From: Pegoplata infirma
Lineage: Eukaryota; Arthropoda; Insecta; Diptera; Anthomyiidae
Reading direction: 5' to 3'
Length of the DNA: 64,000 bases
NCBI GenBank assembly: GCA_963921195.1
Contig: OY992536.1
Coordinates: 113,486,778-113,550,777, forward strand
In this document: one piece after another, positions 33,497 through 45,578 of the stretch
Layout: every line of letters begins with the position of its first letter
How positions within the stretch are numbered: position 1 is the stretch's first letter
Notes under the pieces: generated by a model
Database searches by the model: none
The model's input: only the letters and a program-made list of their open reading frames with translations
Told to the model about the DNA's origin: nothing
Translations under genes and position numbers: made by a program

Positions 33497-35641
33497 TTTG
33501 GGGGTTTTCGTGTCAACTGACACAACTTTTGAAACCGATGTCTTCCGATCGAGATGAAATTTGCACCAAGGTTAGTCCTATTGGATAGTAGTTCAGACAC
33601 AATTTTTTAACGAGATCGGTCAAGAACTCTCTGAGTTAGAGGGGGTCGAAATTTGACATTTTGGCCAAAGAGGTGTTGATTCTCATCCATGTTACTTCTT
33701 ACCTATTGTTTTTAGCAAAATGTGTCCCAAAGAGTTAAGATAGCTATTTCTTCAGTATTTCGAAAAAAAATATAAAAAAAATAAAAAAAAATTTTTGATT
33801 TTTTTTCTTAAAAATCCAAAACTTTTTTGACTTTTTCCTCAAATTGGGCCCTTTTTTTTTTTTTTTTTTTTGATTCAAAAGAAAGCTTAGGTGATTTACT
33901 TTAAGAGCTGTGGGGTCGCTTAGTGGGATGCGAGTGGGATATCTATGAAAATAATTTTTTTTTAACTTTGGAACACAAAAAATGGTTCTTCAATTTGCAC
34001 TATTAGGCGTGGGATAGCTAACCAGTTTTCGATTTCGAACCGCGATACCCTCTAATTTTTTTAGGTTCGAAAAAGAAAGCACGAGCCAAAAAATGGGGGC
34101 GGTGGGGAGGGGCCATATGGCCCCTCATCGGGGTCAAAGTTGGGCGTAAAGAGGTAAAAATCCCCAAAAAGCCCCAAAACTCCCCTAGAAACGCCCCTGG
34201 AGGGGTGCAATGTGAGACCGACCTCCAATAATTTTCTGCCCCCAACATTTTTCTTGAACATACCTTACCCCTAGTTCCACTTCCTAAGGGGGCTCCCATA
34301 CAAAACATTTTTAAAAAATTTGATCCTAACATTCTAACTTACCCTAAAGTGCCCCTAGTGGGGCCAAATGTATGACCGACCTCCATTATTTTATTAATTC
34401 CAACATTTTTTGCAAACATACCTACAATGTATCTTTAACCCTTAAGGTGGTCCCCATACATTTCTTTTAATTTTTATAAATTTGTTTTATTAAACCAGCT
34501 CCTACCGCCCCTACCATGCCTCCTAGAGAGGCAAAAATTACGACCAACCCCCATTATTTTTTAGTTACCAACATTTTGTCCGAACATCATAACACCCTAT
34601 CTCCACTCCTTAAGGGGCTCCCATACATTATAAAAACATGTATTTTTAAAAACTAATAAAAAAATAAAAAAAAATGTATGGGGACCCCCTTAAGAGTTGA
34701 AAATAAAGGGTAGGTATATTCTAAGAAAATGTTGGAGTTGAAAAAATATTGGGGGTCGGTCATACATTTTACATATCTAGGGGCACCCTATGGACAGTTA
34801 GAGCGGTAGGAGCAAATTTTATAAAAATGTCATTTTGTATGGGAGCCTCCTTAGGAAGTGGAAATAGGGGTAAGATATGTTCAAGAAAAATGTTGGGGGC
34901 AGAAAATTATTGGAGGTCGGTCTCACATTGCACCCCTCCAGGGGCGTTTCTAGGGGAGTTTTGGGGCTTTTTGAGGATTTCTACCTCTTTACGCCCAAAT
35001 TTGACCCCAATGAGGGGCCATATGGCCCTTCCCCACCGCCCCCATTTTTTGGCTCGTGCTTTCTTTTTCGAACCTAAAAAAATTAAAGGGTATCGCGGAT
35101 CGAAATCGAAAACTGGTTAGCTATCCCACGCCTAATAGTGCAAATTGAAGAACCGTTTTTTGTGTTCCAAAGTTAAAAAAAAAAATTTTTCATAGATATC
35201 CCACTCGCATCCCACTAAGCGACCCCACAGCTCTTAAAGGAAATCACATAAGCTTTCTTTTGAATCAAAAAAAAAAAAAAAAAAAAGGGCCCAATTTGCG
35301 GAAAAAGTCAAAAAAGTTTTGGATTTTTAAGAAAAAAAATCAAAAATTTTTTTTTTATTTTTTTTATATTTTTTTTTCGAAAGACTGAAGAAATAGCTAT
35401 CTAAACTCTTCGGGACACATTTTGCTGAAAGCAATAGGTAAGAAGTTACATGGATGAGAATCAACACCTCTTTGGCCAAAATGTAAAATTTCGACCCCCT
35501 CTAACTCAGAGAGTTCTTGACCGATCTCGTTAAAAAATTGTGTCTGAACTACTATCCAATAGGACTAACCTTGGTGCAAATTTCATCCCGATCGGAAGAC
35601 ATCGGTTTCAAAAGTTGTGTCAGTTGACACGAAAACCCCCA
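33497..35641. mobile_element. 2.1-kb foldback with sub-repeats
   Basis: The left arm starts at about 33499 (GGGGGTTTTCGTGTCAACTG) and the right arm ends at about 35640 with the inverse. The loop is near 34640-34670. Arms of about 1 kb are highly similar. Within them a unit of about 130-165 bp with GACCGACCTCCA, CCAACATTTTT and a GGGCTCCCATAC-like word repeats three times on the left and twice on the right. The mirrored frames at 34061-34332 and 34749-35120 are a consequence of the inverted repeat and show no known domain. Confidence 0.85.
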
Positions 35642-36436
35642 TTTATTTAAAGAAATATTTTATTTAAACGCCCACAAAAAAGGCCGACCGAAGAAAATTA
35701 ATTTTCAAATACCCTGTAACTTAAAACTTTGACATCAACGTTTTTCAGAGGTTAATTTAAATCCAAATGAGGACCATTTTTTGGCCATTGTCTGCTTTTG
35801 CCCTTTAACGAACTTTTGAACATAAGAAATATTCGTGCCAAACTGCAGGTCTATCTCTTTTGGTTTGGACTGCATCGTGTCTTCCACAGGCGGATGGAAA
35901 AATCGTTCATAGATCAATAATTTATATAATTTATGGGGTCATGTACCAATATGTTGCTGCGTTTTTGAAAGATAACGTTAAAAAGTTTAATTTTAATAAA
36001 TCCCGAAATCCCGAAAAATCCCGAAATCCCGAAAAATCCCGGGATCCCGAAAAATCCCGAAATCCCGCAAAATCCCGGGATCCCGGGATTACGATTTCAA
36101 AATCCCGAATCCCGGGATTTGTAAATGTCAATCCCGTTTGGCATCCCTAGGTTCCATCCATTGATTCTGGTAGAGGAGAACAAAAAAAATAATGTACATC
36201 CCAACAGAAACTAGGTAATGTGTTGTGAAAAGTAATAATTGCCAATAACATTACTTATAACAACTACTCATTACCCACTGCATTACTTTAGTTCAAAAAG
36301 CAACTAGTGGCTTATATTGTAATACTATATAATTACTTATTTGCAATAATATAAATAATAATTTTTTTAATCGACCTTCGAACTTTGCAGTCAAATGGTG
36401 ATTTTCAGAATATTGTTGTTGTCATAAGCACCACAA

Positions 36437-37118
36437 AAACTTTCAACTGAAAATGACAGTTAAAATAGCTACTTTGTAAGTTGTTTTGGGGTCAACTATT
36501 TTTTCAGTTAAATCAACTAACAATGTTAGTTATATAAACTGACAAAAAACAACTGACTTATGTAATAAAAACTACTTCATTTGTAGTCGAAACAACTAAC
36601 ATGTAGTAAAAATAAAATAATCAATATACATATTATTTTTTTTTTCCAAAAAAAAATTTTCAGAAAAAAAATTGAAGAACAAATTTTTTCCAATTTTTTT
36701 TTTGTTGTGAAAAATAAAAAAAAAAACGAAAATTTATTTTTATTTTTTGGAAAAAAACTTTGAAAATTTTTCAAAAAATATATTTAAAATTAACAACTTT
36801 AAATAAATGTTACTACATTTCAGTACTTTTTTGTTAGTTATTTTAAAAAACGACTTATGGCGGATTACTCAATGAAAAGTTAGCTGCTAACTGCGGATTT
36901 AACGGAGCCTTATGTCAAAATTTGTATAAAAAAGTTAAATTTAACGGAGAGTTATTTTATAACGGAGCATTGAGTAATCCTGCCTTAAAATAACTAACAG
37001 AAATAGTTGTTTGATATTTTTCATACAAAAACAACTGACTCTGTAGTTGAAAACAACGAACTACTGTAAAATATACAAACAACTAACATGTAGTAACTTA
37101 CACAATTTTCTAAGTGTA
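36437..37118. mobile_element. Family A MITE, end-truncated, with a nested MITE
   Basis: Family A sequence starts abruptly at TTCAACTGAAAATGACAG (about 36440) without its CACTCA end and runs to CAATTTTCTAAGTG (about 37117). It is split by the Harbinger-like MITE at 36858-36984. Confidence 0.85.
36858..36984. mobile_element. 127-bp Harbinger-like MITE, TTA duplication, copy 2
   Basis: The same 127-bp element as at 19259-19385, reversed. It sits in the family A word ACGACTTAAAATAAC, which other family A copies keep intact, so the TTA duplication (36855-36857 and 36985-36987) is read directly. Confidence 0.93.
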
Positions 37119-37736
37119 AATCTGCTCAAAAACTGATTCTGAGTCAATCGGTTTACTTAAAGTTAGGCCTAGAAACAATGTGCTCGATTCGGGAGGACTC
37201 TTTCACCATTCACCTAATCTTTAAAAATTGGATATTCTTTCAATGTTAAAGATTTTAAAATTTTTTCTTGTTAAAATTACAAATCTAGGTAATATCTTCC
37301 ATAATTACAAGAAAAAAATTTACAAATCTTAAAATTCGAAAAGATATAAAATTTCTAAAAAGTAGGTGAATGGTGAAAAAGTATTCCCGAATCGAGCACA
37401 ATATGTATTTCGTATAGTTACAAACATCACCACAAACTCATTTTTCCATTTACCACGGAGTCGTCTAGGGTAAAAAGTTTTTAGTATTCATTAGCTTATT
37501 TTTGTCATAATGATTTTTGAAAATTTTTTATATTAAAATTGACGATTTTGAAATTTTTTTTTTAAAAATGTTTACGACTTTTCAAAAAAAAGCTGGCAAC
37601 ACTGTACGTATACATAAATGGATGAGTGTGAGTGACGATGATGGTTCAAGTTAATTTGTCCACTTCCTGTTTAACGTTTTTTTTTGTGCAAACATACATT
37701 ACATGTGTATGTATATACAGTAAAACCCGGGTATAA

Positions 37737-37901
37737 AGCGCCAATCAGACGACAGACAAATCTTACAATTTGTCTAACGACCGAATGCAAATGGCGTCGA
37801 TAATAGTATGTGTTCAGATGTGTGTTCGCAAATATTTTCAGAAAAAAAAATGAGCGGTTGGAAGACAAATTGTAAGATTTGTCTGTCGTCTGATTGGCAC
37901 T
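37737..37901. mobile_element. 165-bp palindromic MITE, TAA duplication
   Basis: The long TIR begins AGYGCCAATCAGACGACAGA and is almost 40 bp. It is flanked by TAA (37734-37736 and 37902-37904). The 3-bp duplication suggests PIF/Harbinger. Confidence 0.85.
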
Positions 37902-38118
37902 TAACTCACTCCATGGGACCATGGAGTTCGTTATACCCGAACCCGAACTCCAATAGTTCGTTATAAGCGAAGTTCGGTATAAGCATTTTATTTGAATTAC
38001 ATAGTTTCTTTGTAAATGCATATCATCGGTGTTTTTAATTTTTTTTTTGGAGAGGCTTACAAATTAGCTTTATTTTGACATTTCGCGATGCTTTAAAACA
38101 ATATTTCTTTCATAATTA

Positions 38119-38585
38119 CACTCAAAAAATTATGTTAGTAAAATTAACTGAAAATGTCAGTTAAAATAACTACTTTGTAAGTTGTTTTGGGGTCAACTAC
38201 TTTTTTAGTTAAATCAACTAACAATGTTAGTTATTTCAACTGATTAAAAACAACTGACTTATGTAGTAAAAACTACTTACATTTGTAGTCAAAACAACTA
38301 AAATGTAGTAAAAATAAAAAAACGAAAACTTATTTTTATTTTTTGGAAAAAAACTTTGAAAATTTTTCAGATATAAAAAAAAATAAAATTAACTTCTTTA
38401 AATAACTGTTACTACATCACAGTACTTTTTTGTTAGTTGTTCAAAAAAACGACTTAAAGTAACTAACAGAAATAGTTGTTTGATATTTTTCATACAAAAA
38501 CAACTGACTTTGTAGTTGAAAACAACTAACTACTGTAAAATATGCAAATAACTTACATGTAGTAACTTACATAATTTTCTGAGTG
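38119..38585. mobile_element. Family A MITE, TA-flanked
   Basis: From CACTCAAAAAATTATGTTAG to ACATAATTTTCTGAGTG with TA on both sides. About 467 bp; the poly(A/T) middle is shortened. Confidence 0.92.
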
Positions 38586-39119
38586 TATTTAAATTATATT
38601 GCAAATTTTATATTTACATTAATTTAAAAAAACAGCGCAAAAGTACCAAATTTAGCTGTTATTAAAGTCTCTTCCAAAAAATTTCAAGGTAAATCTATAT
38701 TAGTAGTTCGTAAAAAGCGAGGATTCTTTATAACCGAGTTCGTTATGATAGAGTTATTTTGCGTGAAAATGATTGCCAAAATGTCGAAAATTTAGAGCTA
38801 TTTCGTTACAACCGAGAATTCGTTTACTTAGAAAATCATGTAAGTAAAATCAAATGAAAATGTCAGTTACAATAACTACTTTGTAACTTGTTTTTGGGTT
38901 AACTACTTTTTCCGTTATTAATGTTTTCAGTTAACCAAAAATTTTCTAAGTTTTTTACGCAAAGTATAAGAAACTTTTAAAATGTTCCTAAACATTTCCT
39001 TGTTAGGGTTATGTATATCACCTATCTGGTTCGAAGCGTACCCAAACAATTGTTTTTAGAAAATCGTATTTTTGGTGAATGCATCGTTGACCTGTGGTGT
39101 ATCACATACCCTATTCAAA

Positions 39120-39380
39120 CCCTATTCTCACTTACAGTTTAAATCGTTTTTAGCAATTATTTTTAGCATTTTCTGTCAATATACTGAATAAAGAAGTGCT
39201 AAAAATATTGCTGCTAAAAACGGTTTTAAACTGTACGTGTGAATAGGGTATCACACTTACAGTTTTAAACCGTTTTTAGCAATTATTTTTAGCATTTTCT
39301 GTCAATATACAGTAATAGAATAAAGAAAGTGCTAAAAATATTGCTGCTAAAAACGATTTTAAACTGTACTGTATAGGGTA
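39120..39380. mobile_element. Two adjacent family C palindromic MITEs
   Basis: Copy 1 (39120-39250) runs from CCTATTCTCACTTACAG to GTACGTGTGAATAGGG. Copy 2 (about 39253-39380) shares the centre TTAGCAATTATTTTTAGCAT but has a shortened right end. Each is almost fully self-complementary through TTTTAGCANNNATTTTTAGCA. Other copies: 40150-41083, 41082-41224, 54618-54760 and 59160-59533. Confidence 0.85.
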
Positions 39381-39686
39381 TTAAATTGCGTATAAATATA
39401 TGTTGTGTTACATATCATTATATATTGCATCATATACAAATTTTTACTCGGATGACTTTGTAGTTGAAAACAACTTACTACTGTAAAATATACGAACAAC
39501 TAATACTGTATACTGACTTGCGTGATTTTAAAATCACTATGTGATTTTCCTTTGAACAAAATCACATAGTGATTTACAAAATCATCTCAAATTGTACTAG
39601 CATAAAGAAAAATTGCAAAATCATCTCAACTTACCATTGCAAGTTCTTGTAGTGTGAACATAGTTTAATACCCTATTCACACTTAA

Positions 39687-40002
39687 GGCTCCGACACAAT
39701 GTCGGAGCACTCTTTACTACAAAGTACCATCTCTAAAAATAGAAATACCATCATACACAAAATGTGTAAGTGCGAAAGAGAAAGGAACAAAATCCACTCT
39801 CTGGCACAAAGTACTCCGTCAGAGAATAATCACAATTGGAGCGGGAAGCGGAAAAACGCAATTGTCCTCATAAAAATAGAATTGAATCTAGTTTGGCGGA
39901 AAAACGCGGCGGAATTTTGTTGTCATATAAAACGTATGTGAACAGTTGCGGAAAAACGCTTCCCGCTCCAATTGTGATTATTCTCTCATTGTGAATTCAG
40001 CT
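39687..40002. mobile_element. TTAA MITE copy 3 with a nested palindrome
   Basis: Left end GGCTCCGACACAATGTCGG, right end CATTGTGAATTCAGCT, flanked by TTAA (39683-39686 and 40003-40006). It is reversed relative to the copy at 14563. A 166-bp palindrome is inserted at 39821-39986. Confidence 0.9.
39821..39986. mobile_element. 166-bp palindromic MITE, AGAGAATAATCAC ends
   Basis: The ends AGAGAATAATCACAATTGG and the inverse extend as a TIR of about 38 bp through GGAGCGGGAAGCG. It is inserted in the TTAA MITE between GTACTCCGTC and CATTGTG. Confidence 0.85.
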
Positions 40003-40149
40003 TTAAAGTTTAATACGGCGTTCACACTTGCTGTTTTGAAGTGTTCAAGAGTGAGATGTTTAAAAAAGTCTTTGTTCTGTGTCCATTACGTTTTTATTCT
40101 GCTACTGGTGTTTTGTTGAACAACTTGTTTAAGGTCGCTAGTGTGAACT

Positions 40150-41083
40150 CCATATTAAACCGTTCTTAGCAGCAATATTTTTAGCACTTTCTTCATGATA
40201 TTACAGTATATTTGAGGAGTCGCAGAACAAAACGTACTTTTTCGCATTTTTTGACAAATTGATTTTTTGTTCTTTTTATATTATTTGGTTCGAAATCTAT
40301 CAGAAAAAATTTCCATAGCGTGAATTATTTTTGTTTTTCATCAAGAAAATGGATTCCTTAAAAATTGGTGTGTAACAAAACGTACTTTTTTGTTAATTTT
40401 TTATCAAAACGTACTTTTTTGTTCATTTTTTATCAAAACGTACTTTTTTCATTGTATTTCATATGCAAGATTTTTCATAATTTTATAATATGACATTTTA
40501 CTCTTATATTTCATATACATATAAATGCCCACCAAGATTTTTTGAGGCCTTCTTGCAGGCCAGTGAAGGATTTCCCCCTTATTCTTGTTATTGGTCTATT
40601 TACACCCCACAACCACAGTATGGGGGTACATTAACTTTGCCAATTCGTGTGTAACGTATCTAAATATGGGCCAATGAGGCTCTTTTGTAGTTTTTAATAA
40701 ATAAGAACATTTTTAAAACACTTGATCAAAATAGCATCGTCTAAAAAAATACGCACATCAAAACGTCGTTTTTCAATTATTTTTAAACAAAACGTACTTT
40801 TTTCATTATTTTTTAACAAAACGTACTTTTTCCAAAGTAAATGTGGTTTTATATTAAACATCCTTAACATATGATGTGGTGCCTTATGGCAGTTTGATGC
40901 ATCTCTTGATAAGCAAAAAACTTCTTACCATATTCAGGTTCATGCAGTTTTTTAAAGGGGCGAAATAAATAAACCTCAATTTCCCAAAAAATTTTAATAT
41001 GCGAAAAAGTACGTTTTGTTCTGCGGCTCCTCATTTACAGAAAATGCAAAAAATAATTGCTAAAAACGGTTTAAAACTGTAAT
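40150..41083. mobile_element. Family C palindrome split by a TIR element
   Basis: Left half about 40150-40210 (TTAAACCGTTCTTAGCAGCA...), right half about 41036-41083 (AGAAAATGC...GGTTTAAAACTG). The TIR element at 40211-41036 lies between. Confidence 0.8.
40211..41036. mobile_element. TIR element with ACGTACTTTTT repeats
   Basis: The TIR of over 30 bp begins TGAGGAGYCGCAGAACAAAA and continues through CGTACTTTTTCGCAT. The word CAAAACGTACTTTTTT recurs about three times after the left end (40375-40450) and twice before the right end (40790-40825), as direct sub-repeats. No coding frame. Confidence 0.85.
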
Positions 41084-41224
41084 ACCCTATTCACACGTAC
41101 AGTTTTAAACCGTTTTTAGCAGCAATATTTTTAGCACTTTCTTAATTCTATTACAGTATATTGACAGAAAATGCTAAAAATAATTGCTAAAAATTGTTTA
41201 AGACTGTAAGTGAGAATAGGGTAT
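41082..41224. mobile_element. Family C palindromic MITE
   Basis: TACCCTATTCACACGTACAG to GTAAGTGAGAATAGGGTA, complete, abutting the previous copy head to tail. Confidence 0.85.
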
Positions 41225-41475
41225 AAGTGTGAATAGGGTATAACATGTAGTAACTTACATAAATCTCTGAGTGTTATAACCGTGTTCGTTATAACCGAGT
41301 TCTACTCGCGAATGTATATATTTTTTTCTTTATTGATTTCTTTGATAATATAAACATTTTAAAATTATCTGTAGTTTAAAAATAAAAGGTAATTACAGTT
41401 CGGAGAGAATGATGGGAAAATATAAGTGTTACAGGTGTGATTAAAAAAAAACTATTGAATTGTTAATTGAAAATT

Positions 41476-42123
41476 CGAATATATTACACCGTCCGACAAA
41501 AATAGAAAAAGCACGAAGCGGATAATATACGTTTGGAACTAGAGACTAAATTTAGTAAAACTGCATTTACAGTTTTTTATTATATGATCCTGTTTTATTT
41601 TAAACGGACTTCAAAATTTTGGAGAATAACATTTTTGTAAAATATTTTTTTAAGTATATGTTCCTGTCCCACAAATGCCAAGTGATAACAAATGAAAGAG
41701 GAGGATCTCCGCTTATTTTTCCATTTTATTATTTTGATATATCAGGAAAAAGGAGACAACTTATTTCACATCAAAACTTTGTTCTTCAATATAGTTTAAA
41801 ATATTTAACAAAATATTTTGGGAAAGTTTATAAAAAGGCATTATAAACACCCTTTTTCCTGATATGGCAAAATAAAAAAAAAAAATGGGAAAATTAGCGA
41901 AGATTCTTCTCTTTCATTTGCTATCAATAGCGATATTATAAGACAAGTACGAAGATTTGAAAAATATTTTACAACATGTTCTCCTTTAAAACTGTGAAGT
42001 CCTTTTAAAAGGAAACATTATCACAAATTGAAAAACTGTATTTTTTCTCCATTTGATCTCTACATTCAAACGTATTTATATCATCCCGTTAATGTTTAAT
42101 ATTGACTGCCGGACGGTGTAATA
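41476..42123. mobile_element. Foldback/TIR element, TTACACCGTCCG ends
   Basis: TTACACCGTCCGACA on the left and the inverse on the right (GCCGGACGGTGTAA), with TAT outside both. The inner arms are also inverted (CTCCGCTTATTTTTCCATTT with its partner near 41880). About 650 bp, non-coding. Confidence 0.75.
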
Positions 42124-42270
42124 TGTACTCCAAAAAAGCTTGTAAAACCAGAAATACATTGTTTTAAATAAACAAAAACGTTTTTAATTTTTGATGCTGC
42201 AAAAATTCTATACTCAGAAAATACTAACATCCGTGTGTAATGAATCAAAATATCGGTCGGGGATCCCATA

Positions 42271-43006
42271 CACTCAGAAAATTATTGCAGTTACTACATG
42301 ACGGTCGTTTGTGTAGTAAGTAGTAGCTGTTGTTTTTAACTACAATTTCGGTCGTTTTTGTATGAAAAAATCTCAAACAACTTTTTTTGTAGTAGTTTCA
42401 AAAAATAACTACAAAAAATATTCTACACTGTAGCAATAGTTGATTTATGTAGTTGTTTTTAGTTTTTTTCTAAAACTCGTTTTTTTCTAGAAATTTTTAT
42501 TGCAAACGAATGTGTCGAGCGAGTTGGTTGTGTGGGATGCGGAAGGAATTATTTTTATACCAAATAAATAATATCTAAATAAATTAAATTACAATTTAAT
42601 TATAACAAAAAATATGTTTTTGGAAAAATATTCTTGAGCGAAAGAAAATAAGTGGATAAATGAGATAACAAGTGTGTATAATATAGCGCTCACATAAGCG
42701 TGCGTAAAAACCAATCGGAAAAAAACAAAATAAAATGTGTGCAGTGTTTTGTTTTCTTATGAGCGTGCCATCTTTCTTTTCTTTGTATACACAACAGACC
42801 AGGTACATACATACTTTTTTTAAACAACTGTATTAAACAGTTTTGTAGTAGTTTTTACTACATTTTGTAGTTGAAAATCAATAGTTAAAAACAACAACAT
42901 GTTCAGTTGTTTTTACCGTTTATGTAGTGGACGCCTTTTCAACGACAAAATGTAGTCAAAACAACTGTCTTTTGTAGTAGATTTTACCGACATACTTTTT
43001 TGAGTG
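42271..43006. mobile_element. Family B MITE, uninterrupted, TA-flanked
   Basis: 736 bp from CACTCAGAAAATTATTGCAG to CATACTTTTTTGAGTG. It is the reference copy for 31914-33302 and the partial 59535. It shares terminal CACTCA...GAGTG and AACT/AGTT-type arrays with family A but not the central sequence. Confidence 0.9.
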
Positions 43007-45578
43007 TAAAGTATATGCACCGAACCGAAATTTACCCTCAGTTTTTGTATAACGAACGTACGACGAACGTCATGAATTTGCATGTATTTGTTTATTGTAA
43101 TAAAAACAAAATACATTCATGACGTTCGTCACACAGAAATTAATTGTTATGCAGCTAACAGAACCGGGTTGAAGATGTGACTAAAAATTATCGTAAATTT
43201 ATATTAGACATTAGTTTTACGACATTTTGTATTCGCTATTTTGAATAAAATAATTTTAATTTGACAAAATGTTGTTAATTTAGCAAAATGATTTTTTTCG
43301 ATTCCATAATACTTATGTATACACATCGGCGTATTCAGAGGAGGGGCCAACAACAACATTTTTTTTGTTATATGTATTAGAAAACACAAATCTCACTAAA
43401 AGAACATTTTTTTGTTGTTGTTGGGCCCTGAGAAATCAATCCTGCATACGCCTTGCATATACATTGCATTATAATTGCGACCTGTATCGTGTTCACAACG
43501 TTAACATATCGTGAACCTATATTCAAAATATGCCAACTCAAATTTGAACAAAATGAGTTTCCAATGGCAAAAAGCTCCCCTATGCAATACTCATCTGTGA
43601 TAAAAATTTCAGAGCAAAAATATAATTTGTTGTCGTTTTACATCAATTTTTGTTATTCTGCTATCTCAAAGTCGATATTTTTTTGGTGAAAATAAATGCC
43701 AACTCCCATTGTAAATTTCCAAAAAAATTTCAAAATTTTTTTTAAAAAAAATTATGCCTCATATCCCACTGCAATTGCCATGCTGAACACGAATCCGGTA
43801 AGGATTTTGATATCTAATGGCTAGTTTTCTAGATATTGCCATTTTGAAAATATCGGTAAATAGTGGTTGCAAAAAAAAAAATGCTTATATACCTACATGT
43901 AACTTTCAAACTATTCATCAGATTTAAACATTATGAGTGGGGCAAATACAGTCAATGATATAAGCTTTCAAAATAGCTAGTTTGGAGTGAGCCTTCTACC
44001 ATAAAGCGTGAGTTACAGAGTGCCAAAGTTGACCACCCCGAGATTAAAAGGCTTTCGGAGCTTGTAACTTTTAAAAATATGCAAAGATTTTTATTTTTTT
44101 TTAGTTTTTGCAATTACTGTACTAAAGATAACAAAATCCGAAAAAAAAAAACTATTAAAAATTTTTCAAAAAAAAAAATATTTTTATTTTCCGACAAAAT
44201 ATGCCAACTCTAAAAAAATATTTGTTTTTTGATATAGTAATAAATGCCATCTCTGAAAAATACGCAAACAAGTGCAAAATATGAAATTTTTTGCATAGGT
44301 AAAAATTATTTAGAATATTTAAACCATCTTGTGGAAGATACATTGTTTATTTTTGCAATAATATGCGAAATAACTAGTTTTTAGCTCTTTTTCGAGTTGG
44401 CATTTATTGAATATAGTTCGACGATATACAGGTTGATGGACATCGCTAAATTGACTCAGAAAGTGATTCTGAGTTGATTGGTATACTTTAAGGTTGGTCT
44501 AGGACCAATGTTTCGGAAAATAAAATTATATCAACATTAAATCAATAATTTTTTAATTTTAAATTAAAAATGAAGCAACTTTTATTTTAAAATGTTAGTT
44601 TTCATTCGACCATTTTAAAACCGCATTCACAATGTTGGAGTACTCCAATCTGTGGAAATTTTTAAAACTTTCTCTTTTGCACTTTAATATTTTTTAATTT
44701 GACTATCTTTTTTCAATTCACTCCAGAGTCAAACATGTGAAATTAAAAAAATATATAAAAACAAAACAAATATAAATAATTTATATGAAGTTTTTATAAA
44801 ATAATATCTGTGGTCTTTTGACAAAAGTACTTATTTCGGAAAAGTCAATTTTACAGGAGAGCAAAAAAACACCTTTACAGTCGCACAAAATGTGTTAGTG
44901 TTCTTAATCTTAAAAATGTTAAGTGCTGACGTTATAAAGCAACTTCCTAGGAATATTTACCAATTTCAAGTTTTATTCTAGCTGTAACGGTTTTTGAGAA
45001 AACGCTAAAAATTTAAAATATGTTGTTTTGTGAGAAGAATATTTGATGAAAAATTCAACTTATTTCAGTCAAGTTCTTTTGTCATATACGTTTCTTGTCG
45101 AAAAAATTATTAATTTTGCCACTTATAAGTAATTATGTTCTTTTGTTAAAAATAAAAATGTAAAAAGACAGAAAATAAGTTGATTTTTCTAAAATTTACT
45201 CAAGTTCATTCGAACTAAAAGCTATAAAATGTAGAACTAAGAAGTGGGTGTTTCATGATTAAAAAAATCGATTTCATCCAATTTAGAAGCGATTCTGACG
45301 AAAGGAACAGAATGAGTCCAAAAAAAGTCCTTGGGGCCTTTTCGTAGGATTTTTCACTTTCCATTGAATTAAAAAAAAAAATCACTTTAGAATTCATTGA
45401 AAAATGAAGTAATTCTTTGAAATACTGACTTAAATGCACAAATAGCCAACAGAAAGTAATGGGTGGTGATTATATAATACATTTCCAGGTAATGTATATC
45501 ACTAATAAATAGTATATTTTAGGATTGATTAAATAATGAATAATTATTTTTTTTTTATTGGTAAGCATTACTTTTATA
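43007..45578. other. Non-coding, with small inverted repeats
   Basis: No gene is seen. It contains: a hairpin of about 75 bp with GACGAACGTCATGAAT and its inverse (43062-43130); a MITE-like block with GGCGTATTCAG and CTGCATACGCC ends (43328-43452); and possibly an 880-bp inverted-end element with ATGCCAACTC ends (43528-44408). It also has a decayed TTAA MITE (44630-44690) and a fragment GATTCTGAGTTGATTGG at about 44470 shared with about 37135. Short frames here are unsupported. Confidence 0.45.

Larger units (their letters stand above)
31509..36149. mobile_element. 4.6-kb hAT-type element with CCCGGGAT-rich ends
   Basis: The TIR is TAGGGATGCCAAACGGGA and its inverse. The exact 8-bp duplication GGTTCCAT lies at 31501-31508 and 36150-36157. 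Inside each end is an array of ATCCCGAA/CCCGGGATT words (31527-31650 and 35998-36120). The 8-bp duplication fits hAT. No transposase frame was found. The interior is occupied by a family B element (31914-33302) and a long foldback (33497-35641), with little native sequence left. Confidence 0.9.
38826..41272. mobile_element. Family A remnant, blown apart by nested MITEs
   Basis: Left-end family A sequence lies at 38826-38960, an inner right-end piece at about 39449-39510 (GACTTTGTAGTTGAAAACAA) and the terminal piece at 41243-41272 (CATGTAGTAACTTACATAAA, GAGTG). Between them are family C palindromes, a TTAA MITE and a TIR element. Confidence 0.65.
37718..41306. mobile_element. Possible pogo-like TIR element, heavily invaded
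   Basis: The left end CAGTAAAACCCGGGTATAA and the inverse of the right end (AGTAGAACTCGGTTATAA) are similar, and TTCGTTATAACCGAGTTC-type words recur at 37927-37990, 38700-38830 and 41275-41306. This is the style of pogo/Tigger TIRs. No flanking duplication is clear. Almost all of the interior is other elements: 37737-37901, 38119-38585, and 38826-41272 with its own contents. No transposase is seen. Confidence 0.45.

Noticed and set aside
34018..35120. Mirrored frames of 66-123 residues with GGRKLLEVGLTLHP
   Set aside because: They are identical only because the DNA is an inverted repeat. No domain, start context or splice support was seen.
35860..36150. Repetitive frame with RNPEKSRNPEKS
   Set aside because: It is the translation of the CCCGAAAT sub-terminal array of the hAT element, not a protein gene.
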